Positions 47,416-61,332 are shown, numbered from the stretch's first letter. The stretch: 64,000 nucleotides of DNA from Carya illinoinensis (GCF_018687715.1 NC_056752.1:9190001-9254000); one strand, 5' to 3'. The notes: generated by a model not told the origin, from the sequence alone. Translations and numbers: made by a program.

Positions 47416-47994
47416 AATGTTTATGATTAGAATCTGACTTTATCCTCTCCTTTGTAATAGTTAGTGTACCTACTGCATACACATGTAAAGCACAAGTCAG
47501 CAGTGTAAACACGTGCAGCAAACTCAAAGATCATATCTACTTCACCTTGCAATAATACAGAGTTGGAAAAAATATCTACAACAGATTCAAAGATCATATC
47601 TACTTTACCTTGCAATAATACAGAGTTGGAAATAATATCTACAACAGATCATGTCAGCAAGCCACAAGGTATCAATTATACAGTGGAAAGTCAATCATCT
47701 GTACATAGTAACAGATCAGTACTCCTGCTCTACAATCCCATTAATTTAGCATATTCATGATATTTATATAAAGTGTAATCGTTACCTTGTATAGCAGTCA
47801 ATGTATATTCTGCAAGTTGTATTTCACATTGCTCAGTCGGTTTGTACCTAGTATTTAATGAATACACAGCCTATGGTTCTGGTGTGTTAGCCAAAACCTG
47901 TTTACTAAAATTTCTTCAGTAATTACAACAAGAGAAAACACTAGTTGAGTTACAGAATTCTCTTTCTTCTCAGAAAGACTGCAGCTCATCTTCA
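47416..47994 (+). promoter_or_regulatory. Upstream region of SDR gene 1, with 64-bp tandem duplication
   Basis: It contains two adjacent copies of a ~64-bp unit (ttcaaagatcatatctact...atctacaacaga) at about 47522-47650. A TATA-like ttatataaag lies at 47764-47773, about 225 bp before the ATG. The last ~45 bp, from gttacagaattctcttt, are nearly identical to the same place before SDR gene 2. A promoter role for the TATA-like site is inference. Confidence 0.45.
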
Positions 47995-49922
47995 ATGGCA
48001 GAAGCAACTCATAGGCACTTTGCTGCTAGCTTCTTGATAGTGTTTTTTAACACTGAACACATGACATAAATATATATATATTGATTTCTTGAATCTTGAC
48101 TTTCTTGACAGGATTGCAGTAGTTACAGGCGCAAACAAGGGGATTGGTCTTGAACTATGCAGGCAGTTGGCTTTGAAAGGAATCATGGTGGTGTTGACAG
48201 CAAGAAATGAGAAAAGGGGTGTCGAAGCTGTGGAGAAGCTGAAAAAGTTTGGGCTCTCAGATCGTGTGGTTTTCCATCAGCTTGATGTGACTGACACTAC
48301 TAGTGTTGCTTCTCTTGCAGATTTCATCAAAACCAGATTTGAGAAAATTGATATCTTGGTATCATCCTGATTTGTTCTTGGAAAGTTGGAATATTTTCTG
48401 TTTATTGTTTAACTTTTATCAGCGTGCACAAATATAGTAATTGATTTAACTTGTTTAAGCATTCTGATTGGGCGTGTTTTTCTAATATAGATACACTTTG
48501 TAGGTGAATAACGCGGGAATTCTTGGAGCTACGGCAGACGGCGATGCGATGAGAGCTATAATTCGGCCTGCAAAGGTAAGTACGTAATTGGTGATCTTTG
48601 CTAATATAATTCCTACAAAAGTAAGTAAAACTTAATTAAAAATAATGACAAAGAAAAATAGAAAATAATAGAAAAATAGTTTAAATGAATATATTTTATT
48701 AAATTTTAGAAAATAAGAGAGAAAAAGTTGAATAAAAATATTATGAAATTAAAAAAAAAAATTGAATATAATTTTTTAATATAATTTTTTATATAAAAAT
48801 TGTATTAATTTTTGTGTTTTGTTTTGAATTTTGCAACAGGTGTAGAGAAAAAAGTTAAAATTTTGAAATTGAAAAATAATTTATATTTGAATAATATTTG
48901 GGAATAGAATTATGAAAGTTTTAAGAATTCTAATAATTCTCGTTATGTCCAAAATACCCTTAGACTAGTGAAATTGCCTAGAATATGTGCAAATACGCCT
49001 AATGGACGTGATTTCTTGAATTCAAGTTTCAAACAACATGGTCTCAAATCAAATAGTACTGCAGCTTCTACATCTTAATGTACATACATGAAGCAGGCAT
49101 TGCAAGTCATAGTCTTGGAAAGGATGTTAACTTCCAAGAGGATTAATGTTTCCTTAATGAATGCAGGAAGGAGATCGGCCTGTCCGTGGGAGTGTAAACA
49201 TGGCTCAAACTTATGAATTAGCTGAAGAATGTCTAAGAACAAACTACAATGGTGCCAAATTGATGGTTGAAGCTCTTATTACCCTTCTCAACTTATCTGA
49301 TTCCCCAAGAATTGTCAATGTTTCCTCCTACATGGGGAAGTTAAAGGTACTTTTAACACATTCTATTATTTATATGCCTCTAACATAGAAGCTCAAAAAC
49401 TTCGATAAAGTTGTGTTGAAATCAGAGTAGATGATTCTGTTTAACGTTTGCTTAAACTATGTTTCATAAAAGACACTTGACACTCAATAGAAATTAATCT
49501 TACAAACTAAACAGAATTTTTCTTCTTAAACATATTTGCAGGAAATACCAAATGAATGGGCTAAAGGAGTGTTGAGTGATGCTGAAAGCTTGACAGAAGA
49601 AAGAATAGATATGGTATTAAATGAGTTTCTAAAAGATTTAAAGGATGGTTCTTTAGAGGCTAAAGGCTGGCCTGCCTTTATGCCTGCCTACATACTTTCA
49701 AAAGCAGCTCTGATTGCCTATACAAGAGTTGTAGCCAAGAAGTATCCATCTCTACGCATCAACTGTGTCTGCCCTGGCTATGTCAAGACAGATATAAACT
49801 ATAATGATGGAGTCTTAACGGTTGAAGAAGGTGCTGAAAGGGTTCTGAGGTTAACACAACTTCCTAATGAAGGTCCTTCTGGCCTCTTCTTTTCACGGAA
49901 TGAGGTGTCATCTGTTGATTGA
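47995..49922 (+). CDS. Short-chain dehydrogenase/reductase, gene 1 (five exons)
   Basis: Exons 47995-48014, 48112-48358, 48504-48575, 49167-49346 and 49542-49922 join in frame to 299 aa. TGANKGIG (12-19) binds NADP(H), VNNAG is 90-94, the catalytic Ser lies in NVSSYMG (166-167) and YILSK gives Tyr223 and Lys227. The long insert before the Tyr ([16 protein letters not shown]) is typical of the (+)-neomenthol dehydrogenase and salutaridine reductase type of monomeric plant SDR, which reduces ketones or aldehydes of specialised metabolites in the cytosol. The substrate cannot be read from sequence. Introns 2-4 are GT-AG; intron 1 appears to be GC-AG (AG|gcactt). An AATAAA lies at 49962. Intron 3 contains an AT-rich MITE-like stretch. 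Confidence 0.85.
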
Positions 49923-50015
49923 AGTCTATTTTGTTTCCATAGACTGTTAACAATTACTAGAAATAAAAACACAGAAAGTGTTAAATAGAAGAATTATTCT
50001 TGTGCTTCTTATGCT

Positions 50016-50310
50016 TTGAACTTTAATCATTTCTTTGCCCTCTCATTAGTCTCACAAATGGAGCTCAGTTCTCACAGCACTCCAACACCACTGAATTAAT
50101 GTCAACAAGTGTAAACTAAAATATAAATATATTTTTAAGATAAAATTTCCTAATACAGAAAATTTGGCTTAAAATGAAATGAGAAGTTTAATATAATATA
50201 GACCATTCAACTTTGATCAAGCGGGTGGTGCACTTCCGACTCATAAAGATCTCGTGGTGGGTAGCAACTACCCCTTGAAGATCCCGAAGTTCAAGGGGAC
50301 AGCCTCGCAC
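50016..50310. repeat. SDR gene 1 3'-flank block, repeated elsewhere
   Basis: Text from ctttaatcatttctttgccc to ggtgggtagcaactacccc matches 23728-24010 and 28906-29260. Since this copy sits directly behind the intact gene, it is likely the source type for the other two. Confidence 0.55.
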
Positions 50311-50332
50311 CACTCTTTGAACTTTTAGCTAC

Positions 50333-50490
50333 GGTTTGGAGAGTGTGTGATGAAATGAGTTTAGATAAAAGTTATAAATTGAATAAAATATTATTAAAAT
50401 ATTTTTTTTAATATTTTTTTTTAATTTAAAAAAATAAATAATTTATTATATTTTACCTAAGAATTTGAGTTGAAAATTGTATCCAAACCT
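50333..50490. mobile_element. Small MITE with GGTTTGGA/ATCCAAACC ends
   Basis: ggtttggagagtg at the left and gtatccaaacct at the right are inverted matches bounding ~158 AT-rich bases (ataaattgaataaaatatta type). The same family occurs at 60100-60354 and, in part, near 57880-58050. Confidence 0.5.
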
Positions 50491-50813
50491 ATCATAGCCT
50501 TTAGGACCAGGTTGGAAAGCCTTTTTAGATTTTTTTTTAGAGTAGTAAGTATTGACGATAATCAAGCCTTTACGCCAAAGCCAAACATGAAAATTAAGGC
50601 AACTCAACCTCAACCTTACCAAGACCAAAGATAGCAGATCACACCAACGGATACAAAGCTATACAAGGAAACAACACTCAACGGCTACAATACTAATATG
50701 GAAACAGAGACCTATTTTCCTTTCTAATTCCCGATTATTCTTCATTTGTATAAGGTTTAGTCTTTTCTTACACCTTTGTACATTGACTATATATATGAAA
50801 TGGCTCTCTAAAA

Positions 50814-52495
50814 CAATGTTTTTGGTACCAGCCAGTACATTCCATACCGGTCACTAGGCCGGTACAGGTATGGTACCTATTTCGTACCGGCTGAAATACG
50901 GGTCGTACCGGCTTCCGTACCGGCCTGTATTTCGGCCCTTGATCCTTTTTTTTCATTTTTTTTAACGCTATAATCTCATTTTTTGACCCCTAATTCATAC
51001 CAGATTATTTATAATTTATATATACATATGTATTCATGTATAATTTATTCATATATAGACTATTATTTTGAAATATAAATTATATATATTTATATATATA
51101 ATTTATTTATATATCAACCATCCTGAAACGGTACACGAAACGGTACTGGTATCTGTTGAACCCAAGATTTCAAGTTTTGTGTAATTATATATTTACACAT
51201 GGATTTTGATGATAACAAATGAATTCAAAGAATAAAGAAGTCTCAAGCTCAAGTTGTCTACACAATGGAGTTAAGCACATCAAGGAAACAAGCATGAGCA
51301 AGAAGGGAACAAGTTCACATTAAAATTATAGAGTAATGTTGTAAATCTCTTCAAAATTCGAAATTAGGATTAATGCTCAAAATTAATATTTTATCATAAA
51401 GCATTAACATACATTTTTCACATGTGCATGAATATTTTTGAAAATTAAATTTGAAAATTTTGAAAGATGATTGATTGTCATCTTTTACATGTGCATGCCT
51501 TGATTAAAGGGTTGAACTTTAAAAATATTAAAGATGATTGATTGTCATCTTTCACATGTGCATATTTTATTTGAATATTTTCAAAAGTGATTGATACTTT
51601 TTTGGACTTATACAAAAGGTAGATGATTTTGTTTGAAAAATTTGAAAAGTAAAGTGTGCTCATTTTGTCATATGCAAAAGGTAAAATATTAGGTTTGAAT
51701 TTTTTGAAAAGGAAAATGTGCTCATTTTGTCATATGCCAAAAATAAAAGATTAGGTTTGATTTTTTTAAAAAGTGAATGATGTTGTCTTTGACATGTGAA
51801 TCTTTTTAAATTTGAATATGAAGTCTCATATGCCTATAAATAGTTCATTTGAGAGCTTCACATTTACAACACCAAGAGCATACAACATTCATTCAAAACT
51901 TTCATTCTCTCTTCTCTAAGCATTGAGCCTTAATCCTTGTTCATTTTGAGAGATATAGTTTGCGTTGTATTGTTCTTATTTCACTCATTGAGGAGTGTTT
52001 TCTGATAACCTACCCACTATCAGCTTTTGTATCAGAAAAAGGGTGTGTATAACCCTTGTGCGTGTAGAAAGTATTCTACACGGGGAATAGTTAAATCACC
52101 ACATGTAAGATGATTGCAAGTGTAGAGGGTGTTCTACACGGATCCTTTGTAGCGGTGTTGTTTAAAGGTGTAATAGGTTTCTATCTCCACCTGAAGGAGG
52201 TTGAATAGTGAATTTGGGAATCCTCAAGGGGTAGCTTGAGGCGAGGACGTAGGCAGTGGGGCTGAACCTCGTTAACATACTGAGTTTGCTTCTCTCTTAC
52301 CCTTACTCTTTATATTTATTGTTATTTCATATTTTGTTTATATTTTATATTATATATTTGATTTATAATTGTTATTTTTTTTAATACAACTCAATTCACC
52401 CCCCCTCTTGTATTAGTCATCTGGGTAACAGTATCGAAATATTTCATTCCAGTGCCTTGACCGGTACGACATCCGGTACGGTATTCAAAACATTG
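50814..52495. mobile_element. hAT-type MITE with 8-bp duplication, split by a solo LTR
   Basis: An 8-bp duplication CTCTAAAA lies at 50806-50813 and 52496-52503. The ends caatgttttt and aaaacattg are inverted. The interior is full of ggtacc/ccggtac words (gtaccggcc). Without the solo LTR it is about 400 bp. Eight-base duplications are the hallmark of hAT transposition. Confidence 0.8.
51154..52430. mobile_element. Solo LTR (1277 bp) inside the hAT MITE, GTATC duplication
   Basis: It begins tgttgaaccc, ends ctgggtaaca, and is flanked by GTATC at 51149-51153 and 52431-52435. It contains a promoter-like cctataaatag near 51834 and ends with caattcacccccc...cttgta before the terminal CA. No internal element is present, so it was left by LTR-LTR recombination. 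A sister copy lies at 53905-55118. Confidence 0.88.
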
Positions 52496-52503
52496 CTCTA
52501 AAA

Positions 52504-53054
52504 TGCTCTCACGCTTTGTGAGATATTGTATCAAACAGTTTATATTCAACTGTCTTTAGTAAGAAACTAATCAACTTTAAAGAAATATTTTCTCACTTTC
52601 TTGCTAAAGCAAGTTCAACTTTAAACTTCCTTGCATAAGATGGAGGGCATTGCTCCTTTTTTAATGATAGAGGATAATAATATGCGTTATTTTTTTGAAA
52701 TCTCTTTGATGTTAAAATAATTTTTTAATAACATATGGGAGTTTGATCAATTTGATGCATTTGCATGATTACATTTTGAAGAGTGAGAGGATATATCTAC
52801 CATAGAAAGGTCTCGAGAGTTACATTTTTATTATACTTAAAGCCAATTAAATACAATAATCGGAAAATTAAATAGGGATATTTTAAGATTCGAATATCCT
52901 ATATATAGTTCTCATTATAGGAATAAAAATTAAATATTTTTATTCTTGTTATGCAGTTTTAGAATGCACCAACCAAATATGATGGAGGGCATTGCTCCTT
53001 ATAAATGACAGATGAGGACAATAATATTGCTTCTTGTTATATGCTACTCGTACT
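52504..53054. repeat. Duplicated AT-rich segment shared with 57285-57440
   Basis: The part at about 52785-52950 (gagaggatatatctacc, gatattttaagattcgaatatcc, agttctcattatagg) matches 57290-57420 in the same orientation. No gene is seen. The match suggests local segmental duplication around the SDR genes. Confidence 0.5.
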
Positions 53055-53904
<850 letters not shown>

Positions 53905-55118
53905 TGTTGAACCTAAGGTTTCAAGTTTTGTATAATTATATATCTACACATAAATTTTGATGATAACAAATGAATTCAAAGAATAAAGAAGTCTCAAGCT
54001 CAAGTTGTCTACACATTGGAGTCAAGCACAGCATGGAAACAAGCATGAGCAAGAAGGAAACAAGTTCACATTAAAGTTATAGAGTAATGTTGTAAATCTC
54101 TTCAAAATTCGAAATTAGGATTAATACTCAAAATTAATATTTTATCATAAAGCATTAAAATACATTTTCCACATGTGCATGAATATTTTTGAAAATTAAA
54201 TTTTGAAAATATTAAAAATGATTGATTGTCATCTTTTACATGTGCATGCCTTGATTAAAGGGTTGAATTTTGAAAATATTAAAGATGATTGATTGTCATC
54301 TTTCACATGTGCATGTTTTATTTGAATATTTTCAAAAGTGATTGATGATTTTTTAGACTTATACAAAAGGTAGATGATTTTGTTTGAATTTTTTGAAAAT
54401 GAAAGTGTGCTTCTTTTGTCATATGCCAAAAGTAAAAGATTAGGTTTGATTTTTTTGAAAAAGTGAATGATGTTGTCTTTGACATGTGAATCTTTTTAAA
54501 TTTGAATATGAAGTCTCATATGCCTATAAATAGATCATTTGAGAGCTTCACATTCACAACACCAAGAGCATACAACATTCATTCAAAACTTTCATTCTCT
54601 ATTTTCTAAACATTGAGCATTAATCCTTGTTCATTTTGAGAGATATAGTTTGCGCTGTATTGTTCTTATTTCACTCATTGAGGAGTGTTTTCCGATAACC
54701 TATCCACTATCAGCTTTTGTATCAGAAAAATGGTGTGTATAACCCTTGTGCGTGTAGAAAGTATTCTACATGGAGAATAGTTGAATCACTACGTGTAAGG
54801 TGATTGCAAGTGTAGAGGGTGTTCTATACGGATCCTTTATAGCAGTGTTGTTCAAAGGTGTAATAGGTTTCTATCTCCACCTGAAGGAGGTTGAATAATA
54901 AATTTGAGAATCCTCAAGGGGTAGCTTGAGGCGAGGACGTAGGCAGTGGGACCGAACCTCGTTAACATACTGAGTTTGTTTCTCTCTTACCCTTACTCTT
55001 TATATTTATTGTTATTTCATATTTTGTTTATATTTTATATTATATATTTGATTTATAATTGTTATTTTTTAATACAACTCAATTCACCCCCTCTCTTGTG
55101 TTAGTCATCTGGGTAACA
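53905..55118. mobile_element. Solo LTR (1214 bp), sister of 51154-52430
   Basis: It runs tgttgaacct to ctgggtaaca with high similarity to the other solo LTR along its whole length, including the cctataaatag promoter-like site near 54523. Flanks are tgcag (left) and tgcat (right), a 4-of-5 match to a target duplication. Confidence 0.82.
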
Positions 55119-55503
55119 TGCATTTATGTGGTTCAAATTAGTAGTAAGTGCTAGATAAGTTTTTATGTGGGTCCCATATTTTATTTATTTTTTTCAAAAC
55201 GATTGTGCGATGGTTGCAAATATCTTTTCTTGATAAATAATCACAAGTCAAGAGTTATGAATATAAGAAAACATTTAAAATTTCAATATTGTTTTCAATT
55301 GTGGAACCCACTTCAAATAGGTTTTTCTAACTGTTGAGTGCGCTAAAAAATTATAAATAAATAAATAAAACTTAATAGGTTGTATTGAAAATCAGAAATG
55401 TTATAAATAAATTACCTATTGTACAAATTCAAGATAGCATCCTTACTCTTAACAAATACAAATTCAAGAGAATTTAGTGGACTCGAGAATGAAAGAGCAG
55501 ACA
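55119..55503. other. AT-rich intergenic DNA
   Basis: No gene is seen. It lies between the solo LTR and the truncated LINE. Confidence 0.4.
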
Positions 55504-55517
55504 AAAGGATTTAAGTT

Positions 55518-57265
55518 TTTTTTTTTTTAACAGATATCAATTCTGTATTTCCTTAAATTGAATCATTACACAGTTTATTCTATAATACAATATGGAGTAT
55601 TCCCCCCCGGCCCCCCTTCCATCCATATAACCTCATCATCTACATTTAAACCCATTTTTGCCAAAGTATGTGCTACTCTATTATTGTACTAACCAAGCCT
55701 GTCTATTGTATAAACACAATTTGATATCCTCTATAATCTGTCCATGTCATTCCCAACATTGCTCCTTTCTATTAATTAAATGTATAACTCCCAAGGCATC
55801 CCCTTGGAAAATGACCCTCTGCCAATGCAGTTCAGCACACACCTGGATGGCCCTCCACAAAGCATTTAACTCAGTAGCAGTAGGGGTGTCAATCCCTTTA
55901 ATCCGTTTACAGAGAGACATCATCAATTCCCCATCTTCATCTCTCACTATAATCCCTATCCCCATTCTTTTGTTTCCTAAATCCAAACTAGCATCCCAAT
56001 TTACCTTCACAAAACCACTACCAGGTTTCCTCCACGTTGCATCTCTCCTATGCTCAGTTACTTCCTTTTTATCTCCAATCTCTTTTGCCTCTACAAAAGC
56101 GATTAGACAATCTTTTGCTTATAAGAACAACTCAGCTGGTCCTTTAAACTTGGCTTCAAATATAAAGTTATTCCTCCTCCACCATATATTCCTCTTAACA
56201 GTTGCCACTAAATCAAGTTCTTCCCCTGACAGTGTCTTGGACAACATATCCCATAAATCCATAAACTTCCCTTCCACTCGAGGCCATTTCTAAACTCGAC
56301 TTGATAGGTCAGCCCATACATCAGCCGCTGCACTGCAGCTCCACACAACATGACAAACAAATTCCACCTCCCCTTCACACATGAGACAAAAAGGGTTATC
56401 CACTACTTTCCTTTTATACGACTATTTACAGCTGCTTTCCACATGAACACTTTGACAACTTCAGCTGTATTCAGCCTCCAGATTTTAGTCCATACCTCTT
56501 TTCACAGTTTAACCTCTGAAGCACTCCCTTCATATCTTGTTTTTTGAGCCCTCTCCAAGCAATAACCACTTCTCACACTATGCAACCCATCCTTCGTGAA
56601 ATCCCAGATCCTCTTGTCTTCTACATTAGCTTAGCTAACAGGTATTCCACACACCAAATCAGCTTCCTCTTCTATCAACAATTCTCTAACCAGCCTGTTA
56701 TTCCACCTTCCACCAATTAACAAATCTTTAACTTTTGCATCAGCCCTTGTATTTCCCCTTGGAGATTAGATACAAAATTGAGTAGGTCTTGGAACCCATC
56801 TATCCCCCCATATATGGATCTGATCACCATTTCCCACCCTCCAAACCAACCCCTCCTTTAGTAATTCAAAAGACCCCCACAACCTCCTCCAGATTTTTTA
56901 AGGTCCACTGCCTAGTTTTGCTTTTAACAACTTCGTATGCTTAAAATACTTATCTTTAAGCACTCTAGCAGCAGCTGAGATAGCCATGGTTAGTACCCTC
57001 CAACATTGTTTTGCAAGAAGTGCCATATTAAAACTCTGAAGCTCCCTGAAGCCCAGCCCTCCTTCTAACTTTGCAACCCTCATCTTCGCCCAACTCTTCT
57101 ATTGAATCTTTTTTCCATTTAGCTAGAAGCCCCACCAGTATTTGGCCATTAAAACAGCAATTTCCTTACATAGTTTTATAGGGAGCTTAAAAACATTTAT
57201 GTGATAAGTGGATATAGCTTGTATTAGTGCCTTCAACAATACTTCTTTACTGAAATTTGGCCATT
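55518..57265 (-). mobile_element. 5'-truncated LINE with 14-bp target duplication
   Basis: aaaggatttaagtt flanks it at 55504-55517 and 57266-57279. A T-run at its left end is the poly(A) tail in minus sense. Minus-strand frames give the end of ORF2 only: a post-RT segment (KLEGGLGFRELQSFN at 56898-57083), a zf-RVT-like region near 56330-56400 (C..C...H....C in broken frames) and RNase H at 55747-56010 (VNWDASLD, GIGIIVRDEDGEL, GDALGVIHL). Endonuclease and the RT core are absent, as expected for incomplete reverse transcription. Confidence 0.88.
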
Positions 57266-57279
57266 AAAGGATTTAAGTT

Positions 57280-58456
57280 AGTCGGTTGTGAGAGCATATA
57301 TCTACCGTAGCGTTACATTTAAATTATTCTTAAGCCAATTACGTACAATATATCATAAAATTAAATAGCGATATTTTAAGATTGGAATATCCTATAGTTC
57401 TCATTATAGAAATAAAAATTAAGATTTCCTTTGGTTATATAGATAAGATAACAAATCTGTTAATAATAGTGAGATAATTTGTGAATAATAGAGAAATAGT
57501 TTAAGTTAAAATATTTTATGAAATTTTGAGAAATAAGAAGGAAAAAGTTAAATAATAATATTATAAAGTTAAATATTATTAAAATATAATTTTTGAATAT
57601 TACTTTTATTTTGAGATTTCAAAATGTTAAATTATTTTTTATATTTTGTTTAAAAATTTTAAAAAATTTATAATAATTAAATAATAATTAAATTAAAAAT
57701 TAAATAATAATTATATTTAAATAATATTTAAATATTAAAATGAGTTAAATATCAGTTATAAAATATAACCGAATAAATTTTGTATTATCGTAGGGAGTAT
57801 TAATTTGGTGTCAGCGATATTGAAAACCTTCTTCAAGGAAGAGTGGAGACAGTGGACGGCGTATTGAGCTCTTTGGTTTTGCTGGGTGAGTGAAATAAAA
57901 ATTTTAAATTTAAGATGAAATATTAAAATATTATTATTATTATTTTAAAATTTAAAAAATAAAAAAATAAATTATTTATTATATTTTATACAAAAATTAA
58001 AAAAAATTTATAATAATGAGATGAAAATTTTTTATTATCAAACGATTTGAGACAAGAAAAATTTTATTCATTATTTTTATATACTATATATTATATATAA
58101 TTTTTAATTTTTTTATTAAATGTATAATATATAAATGATAATTAAAATAATTTAATTAGTTTAAAAATAATAAAATCAAAAAAAAATTAAAAAAATTAAA
58201 TATAAATATATAATGTTTGATATATAGTGACGATGGATAGCAAAATCCGACTAGGAATGTTTCTGGAAACTAATTAAAAATTTACCTCGAAGCACACCCA
58301 AAAAGAATAGATTTTAAAAGCTACTTTGTGGCCCAGATGCTCCCAATATGGTTGCTTGTCAATTATCAAGGCAGATATGATTATCGCTTTATCAGGCCAG
58401 AAAGGAATAGGTTACAGAATTCTCTTTGGTCTCAGAAACTCTGCAGTTCATCTTCA
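57280..58456. other. AT-rich sequence upstream of SDR gene 2
   Basis: 57285-57440 repeats 52785-52950. 57440-58060 holds two AT-rich MITE-like stretches (aataatagtgagataattt; ctttggttttgctgggtgag...caaacgatttgag). The last ~50 bp before the ATG match the upstream of SDR gene 1. No gene is seen. Confidence 0.45.
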
Positions 58457-61266
58457 ATGGCAGAAGCAACACAGAGGCACTTTGTTTTTGCTGTGTTTTT
58501 TTCCCAACCTTTTTTCTTTTTTTTTTTCCAAAGAACAAAGAGACACTTTGCTGCTAGCTTAATCGTGTTTTTTAACACTGAATACATGACATAAATATAT
58601 ATATATATGTTGTTTTCTTGACTCTAGATTTTCTTGACAGGATTGCAGTAATTACAGGCGCAAACAAGGGGATTGGTCTTGAACTATGCAGGCAGTTGGC
58701 TTTGAAAGGAATCATGGTGGTGTTGACAGCAAGAAATGAGAAAAGGAGTGTTGAAGCTGTGGAGAAGCTGAAAGAGTTTGGGCTCTCTGATCGTGTGGTT
58801 TTCCATCAGCTTGATGTGACTGACACTACTAGTGTTGCTTCTCTTGCAGATTTCATCAAAACCAGATTTGGGAAACTCGATATCTTGGTATTCCTTGCAA
58901 TTCAATTTCTTTTTGAATTTCCATCCTTTCTTTTATGTTACAAACTTGAATTACTGTGCAAAATATGTTTACTTCTTCGGAGTATCCTACTTTGATGCGA
59001 TGTAAAAGACTCCCAATCACTCACCAGTTGTTTATAAATTATACCCCACTTTCTAGTTTCATTTTTATGGTACTTCATAAACCATAGTTTCATTTTTATG
59101 GTACTTTCATAAACCAAGTCAATGATGCATTGCAACTAAAGCAGGAATTATGTCATATAAGCACTTTGCTGAATGTGTTACGCCATATACTAAGTGCATT
59201 ATTCACACCGACTCGTAAATATAATTTTTTATAAGTAAATACTACAACGCAATCCAACTCGGGTTTCAACTCAAGGAGTTCGGTTGCAGTAACATACATG
59301 AGGTAAAAAAAATATGTAGGTCTCCTAAGCAATGCGATTATGGAGGTCTCCTAAGCAATTACAACTGAAAATCTGAAGGATTGACTATGTTTGAACATTA
59401 TTATAATGTGGATATTAATATGAAAATATATTAAATATGGAAAATGTTGAAACTGATCTGTGCAGGTGAACAATGCAGGGATTATTGGATGTACAATGGA
59501 TGGCGATGCTTTCAGAGCTTTAGGTGTAGATTTAACGGTAAGTTTCTATGATTCATTTGGTTGCCACAAATTGAGGTCCAATTTGTAATTTGATTCCTCT
59601 GATTTAAAGTTGGGTCCTTATATAACCAATCATTCTGGTAAATTAATTGAATAATAATATTTAATTAATTTTTTATTTGAATTTTAATTTTATATAGTCG
59701 CCTTCGATTTAAAATGAAATTATAAAAACGTTATAATAAAAAGTTATATATATTTATTACCCTTAAACTTGAACTGCACAATATTAATATTTCAGAATGA
59801 CTAAATGATCATGTCCTTTATAAGTTACCCTGTTTTATAATAATTTAAAAACTAAGAGTGACACGTGGAGCTACAGCAGCCTCACACTTGGATCTCTAAC
59901 ATCCTTATTGAAACAAGGATAATGATATTCCCAAAGTGTAATATGCAATGGCTGACCATAGGGAATTGATTACTAGAATTCAAGCTTCAAGCAACAGGTT
60001 TTCAGATCTGATCTCATAAACTCTCGTATCAACTGCAAGTTTGACACAACTACATGCATGTAGAGACTTTCAAGATCTGATTTTATATATTTTAATGTAT
60101 GTTTGGATGCTAAGAGTATCTCAAATTATTTATTAATAGTTAGTAAAATAATTTTAGAAGAAAGGTTTGGAGAGTTAGATGATATGATATGATTTTAGAA
60201 TAAAGTTAAAAATTGAATAAAATATTGTTAGAATACTATTATTGTTTTGAAATTTGAAAAAGTTGAATTGTTTATTATATTTTGTATGGAAATTTAAAAA
60301 AGTTATAATAACGAGATGAAATGAGATAAAATACTTTCACTATCCAAACGGGGCATAAATTTCCTCGAATCAATGCAGGCCGAAGGAGTAGAGGTTGATT
60401 GGAGTAAAATAATTCTGACTCAAACAAATGAACAAGCTCAAGAATGTGTGGAAACAAACTATTATGGTCCCAAGAGGATGGTTGAAGCACTAATTACCCT
60501 TCTTCAGTTATCTGATTCACCAAGGATTGTTAATGTTTCCTCCTCGGCAGGGCGGTTAAAGGTATCAGCAAATATCAAGTATATACTTATGATGATAATT
60601 TATTATCTTTTGCAGATGATTCTGCTTGAATGAGTCAAATTAGAGTGTTCTGTTCCAATATCTTAGATGAAAGTTTGAGTACACAATGTAGCATTGATGG
60701 AGAAGTAATGAACAATATAGCTCTTTTGGTTTACTTGGACATGATACTTTGCACTCCTCAAGCTATCCGATTCAGATCTCTTAGAATTCTTACAGGAATC
60801 TTAGCAAACATATGAAGCTTTTGTTCAACTGTCGTTCTAAACAATAACTCATTTTCCTTCCAAAATGTTCTCTTTTTTTTTTTTTCAGAGAATAACAAAT
60901 GAATGGGCTAAAGGAGTGTTAAGTGATGTTGAAAGCTTGACAGAAGAAAGAGTGGATGGCGTTTTGAATAAATTCATGAAAGATTTCAAGGAAGGTGCAT
61001 TGGAAGACAATGGCTGGCCTGCCTATTTGTCTGCATATGTAGCTGCAAAAGTAGCTTTGAATGGCTACACAAGACTTTTGGCCAAGAAGTATCCATCTTT
61101 TCTCATCAACTGCGTCTGTCCTGGCTATGTCAAGACTGATATAACCTTCAATGCTGGGTTCTTAACAGTGGAAGAAGGTGCTGAAAGTCTTCTCAGGTTG
61201 GCACTGCTTCCTGACGGAGTTCCTTCTGGCCTTTTCTTCTTTCGAAATCAAGTGTCTCCTTTTTGA
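58457..61266 (+). CDS. Short-chain dehydrogenase/reductase, gene 2 (five exons)
   Basis: Exons 58457-58476, 58641-58887, 59466-59537, 60379-60561 and 60889-61266 join in frame to 299 aa, the same length as gene 1. Motifs: [20 protein letters not shown] (catalytic Ser), and YVAAK for the catalytic Tyr and Lys. [10 protein letters not shown] and the C-terminal [12 protein letters not shown] follow. The family role is as for gene 1: NADPH-dependent reduction of a small ketone or aldehyde, substrate unknown. Introns 2-4 are GT-AG. Intron 1 again appears GC-AG (AG|gcactt) and contains an internal duplication of the donor-side sequence. Exons 1-2 are almost identical to gene 1, while exons 3-5 are much more diverged. 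Confidence 0.87.
60100..60354. mobile_element. MITE in intron 3 of SDR gene 2
   Basis: tgtttggatgctaagagtat at the left and tttcactatccaaacgggg at the right are inverted ends around AT-rich sequence with gagatgaaatgagat near the right end. It sits just before exon 4 without disturbing the acceptor at 60378. Confidence 0.6.
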
Positions 61267-61326
61267 TCAAGACTAGTCCTCATCAGATCAGTTACAAGAC
61301 CTTTATGTACAGCCACAGGAGTTCCT

Positions 61327-61332
61327 AATAAA
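61327..61332 (+). terminator. Polyadenylation signal of SDR gene 2
   Basis: AATAAA lies 61 bases after the stop codon and is followed by a T-rich stretch (gtttgtctattg). The position fits a plant near-upstream polyadenylation signal. Confidence 0.5.
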
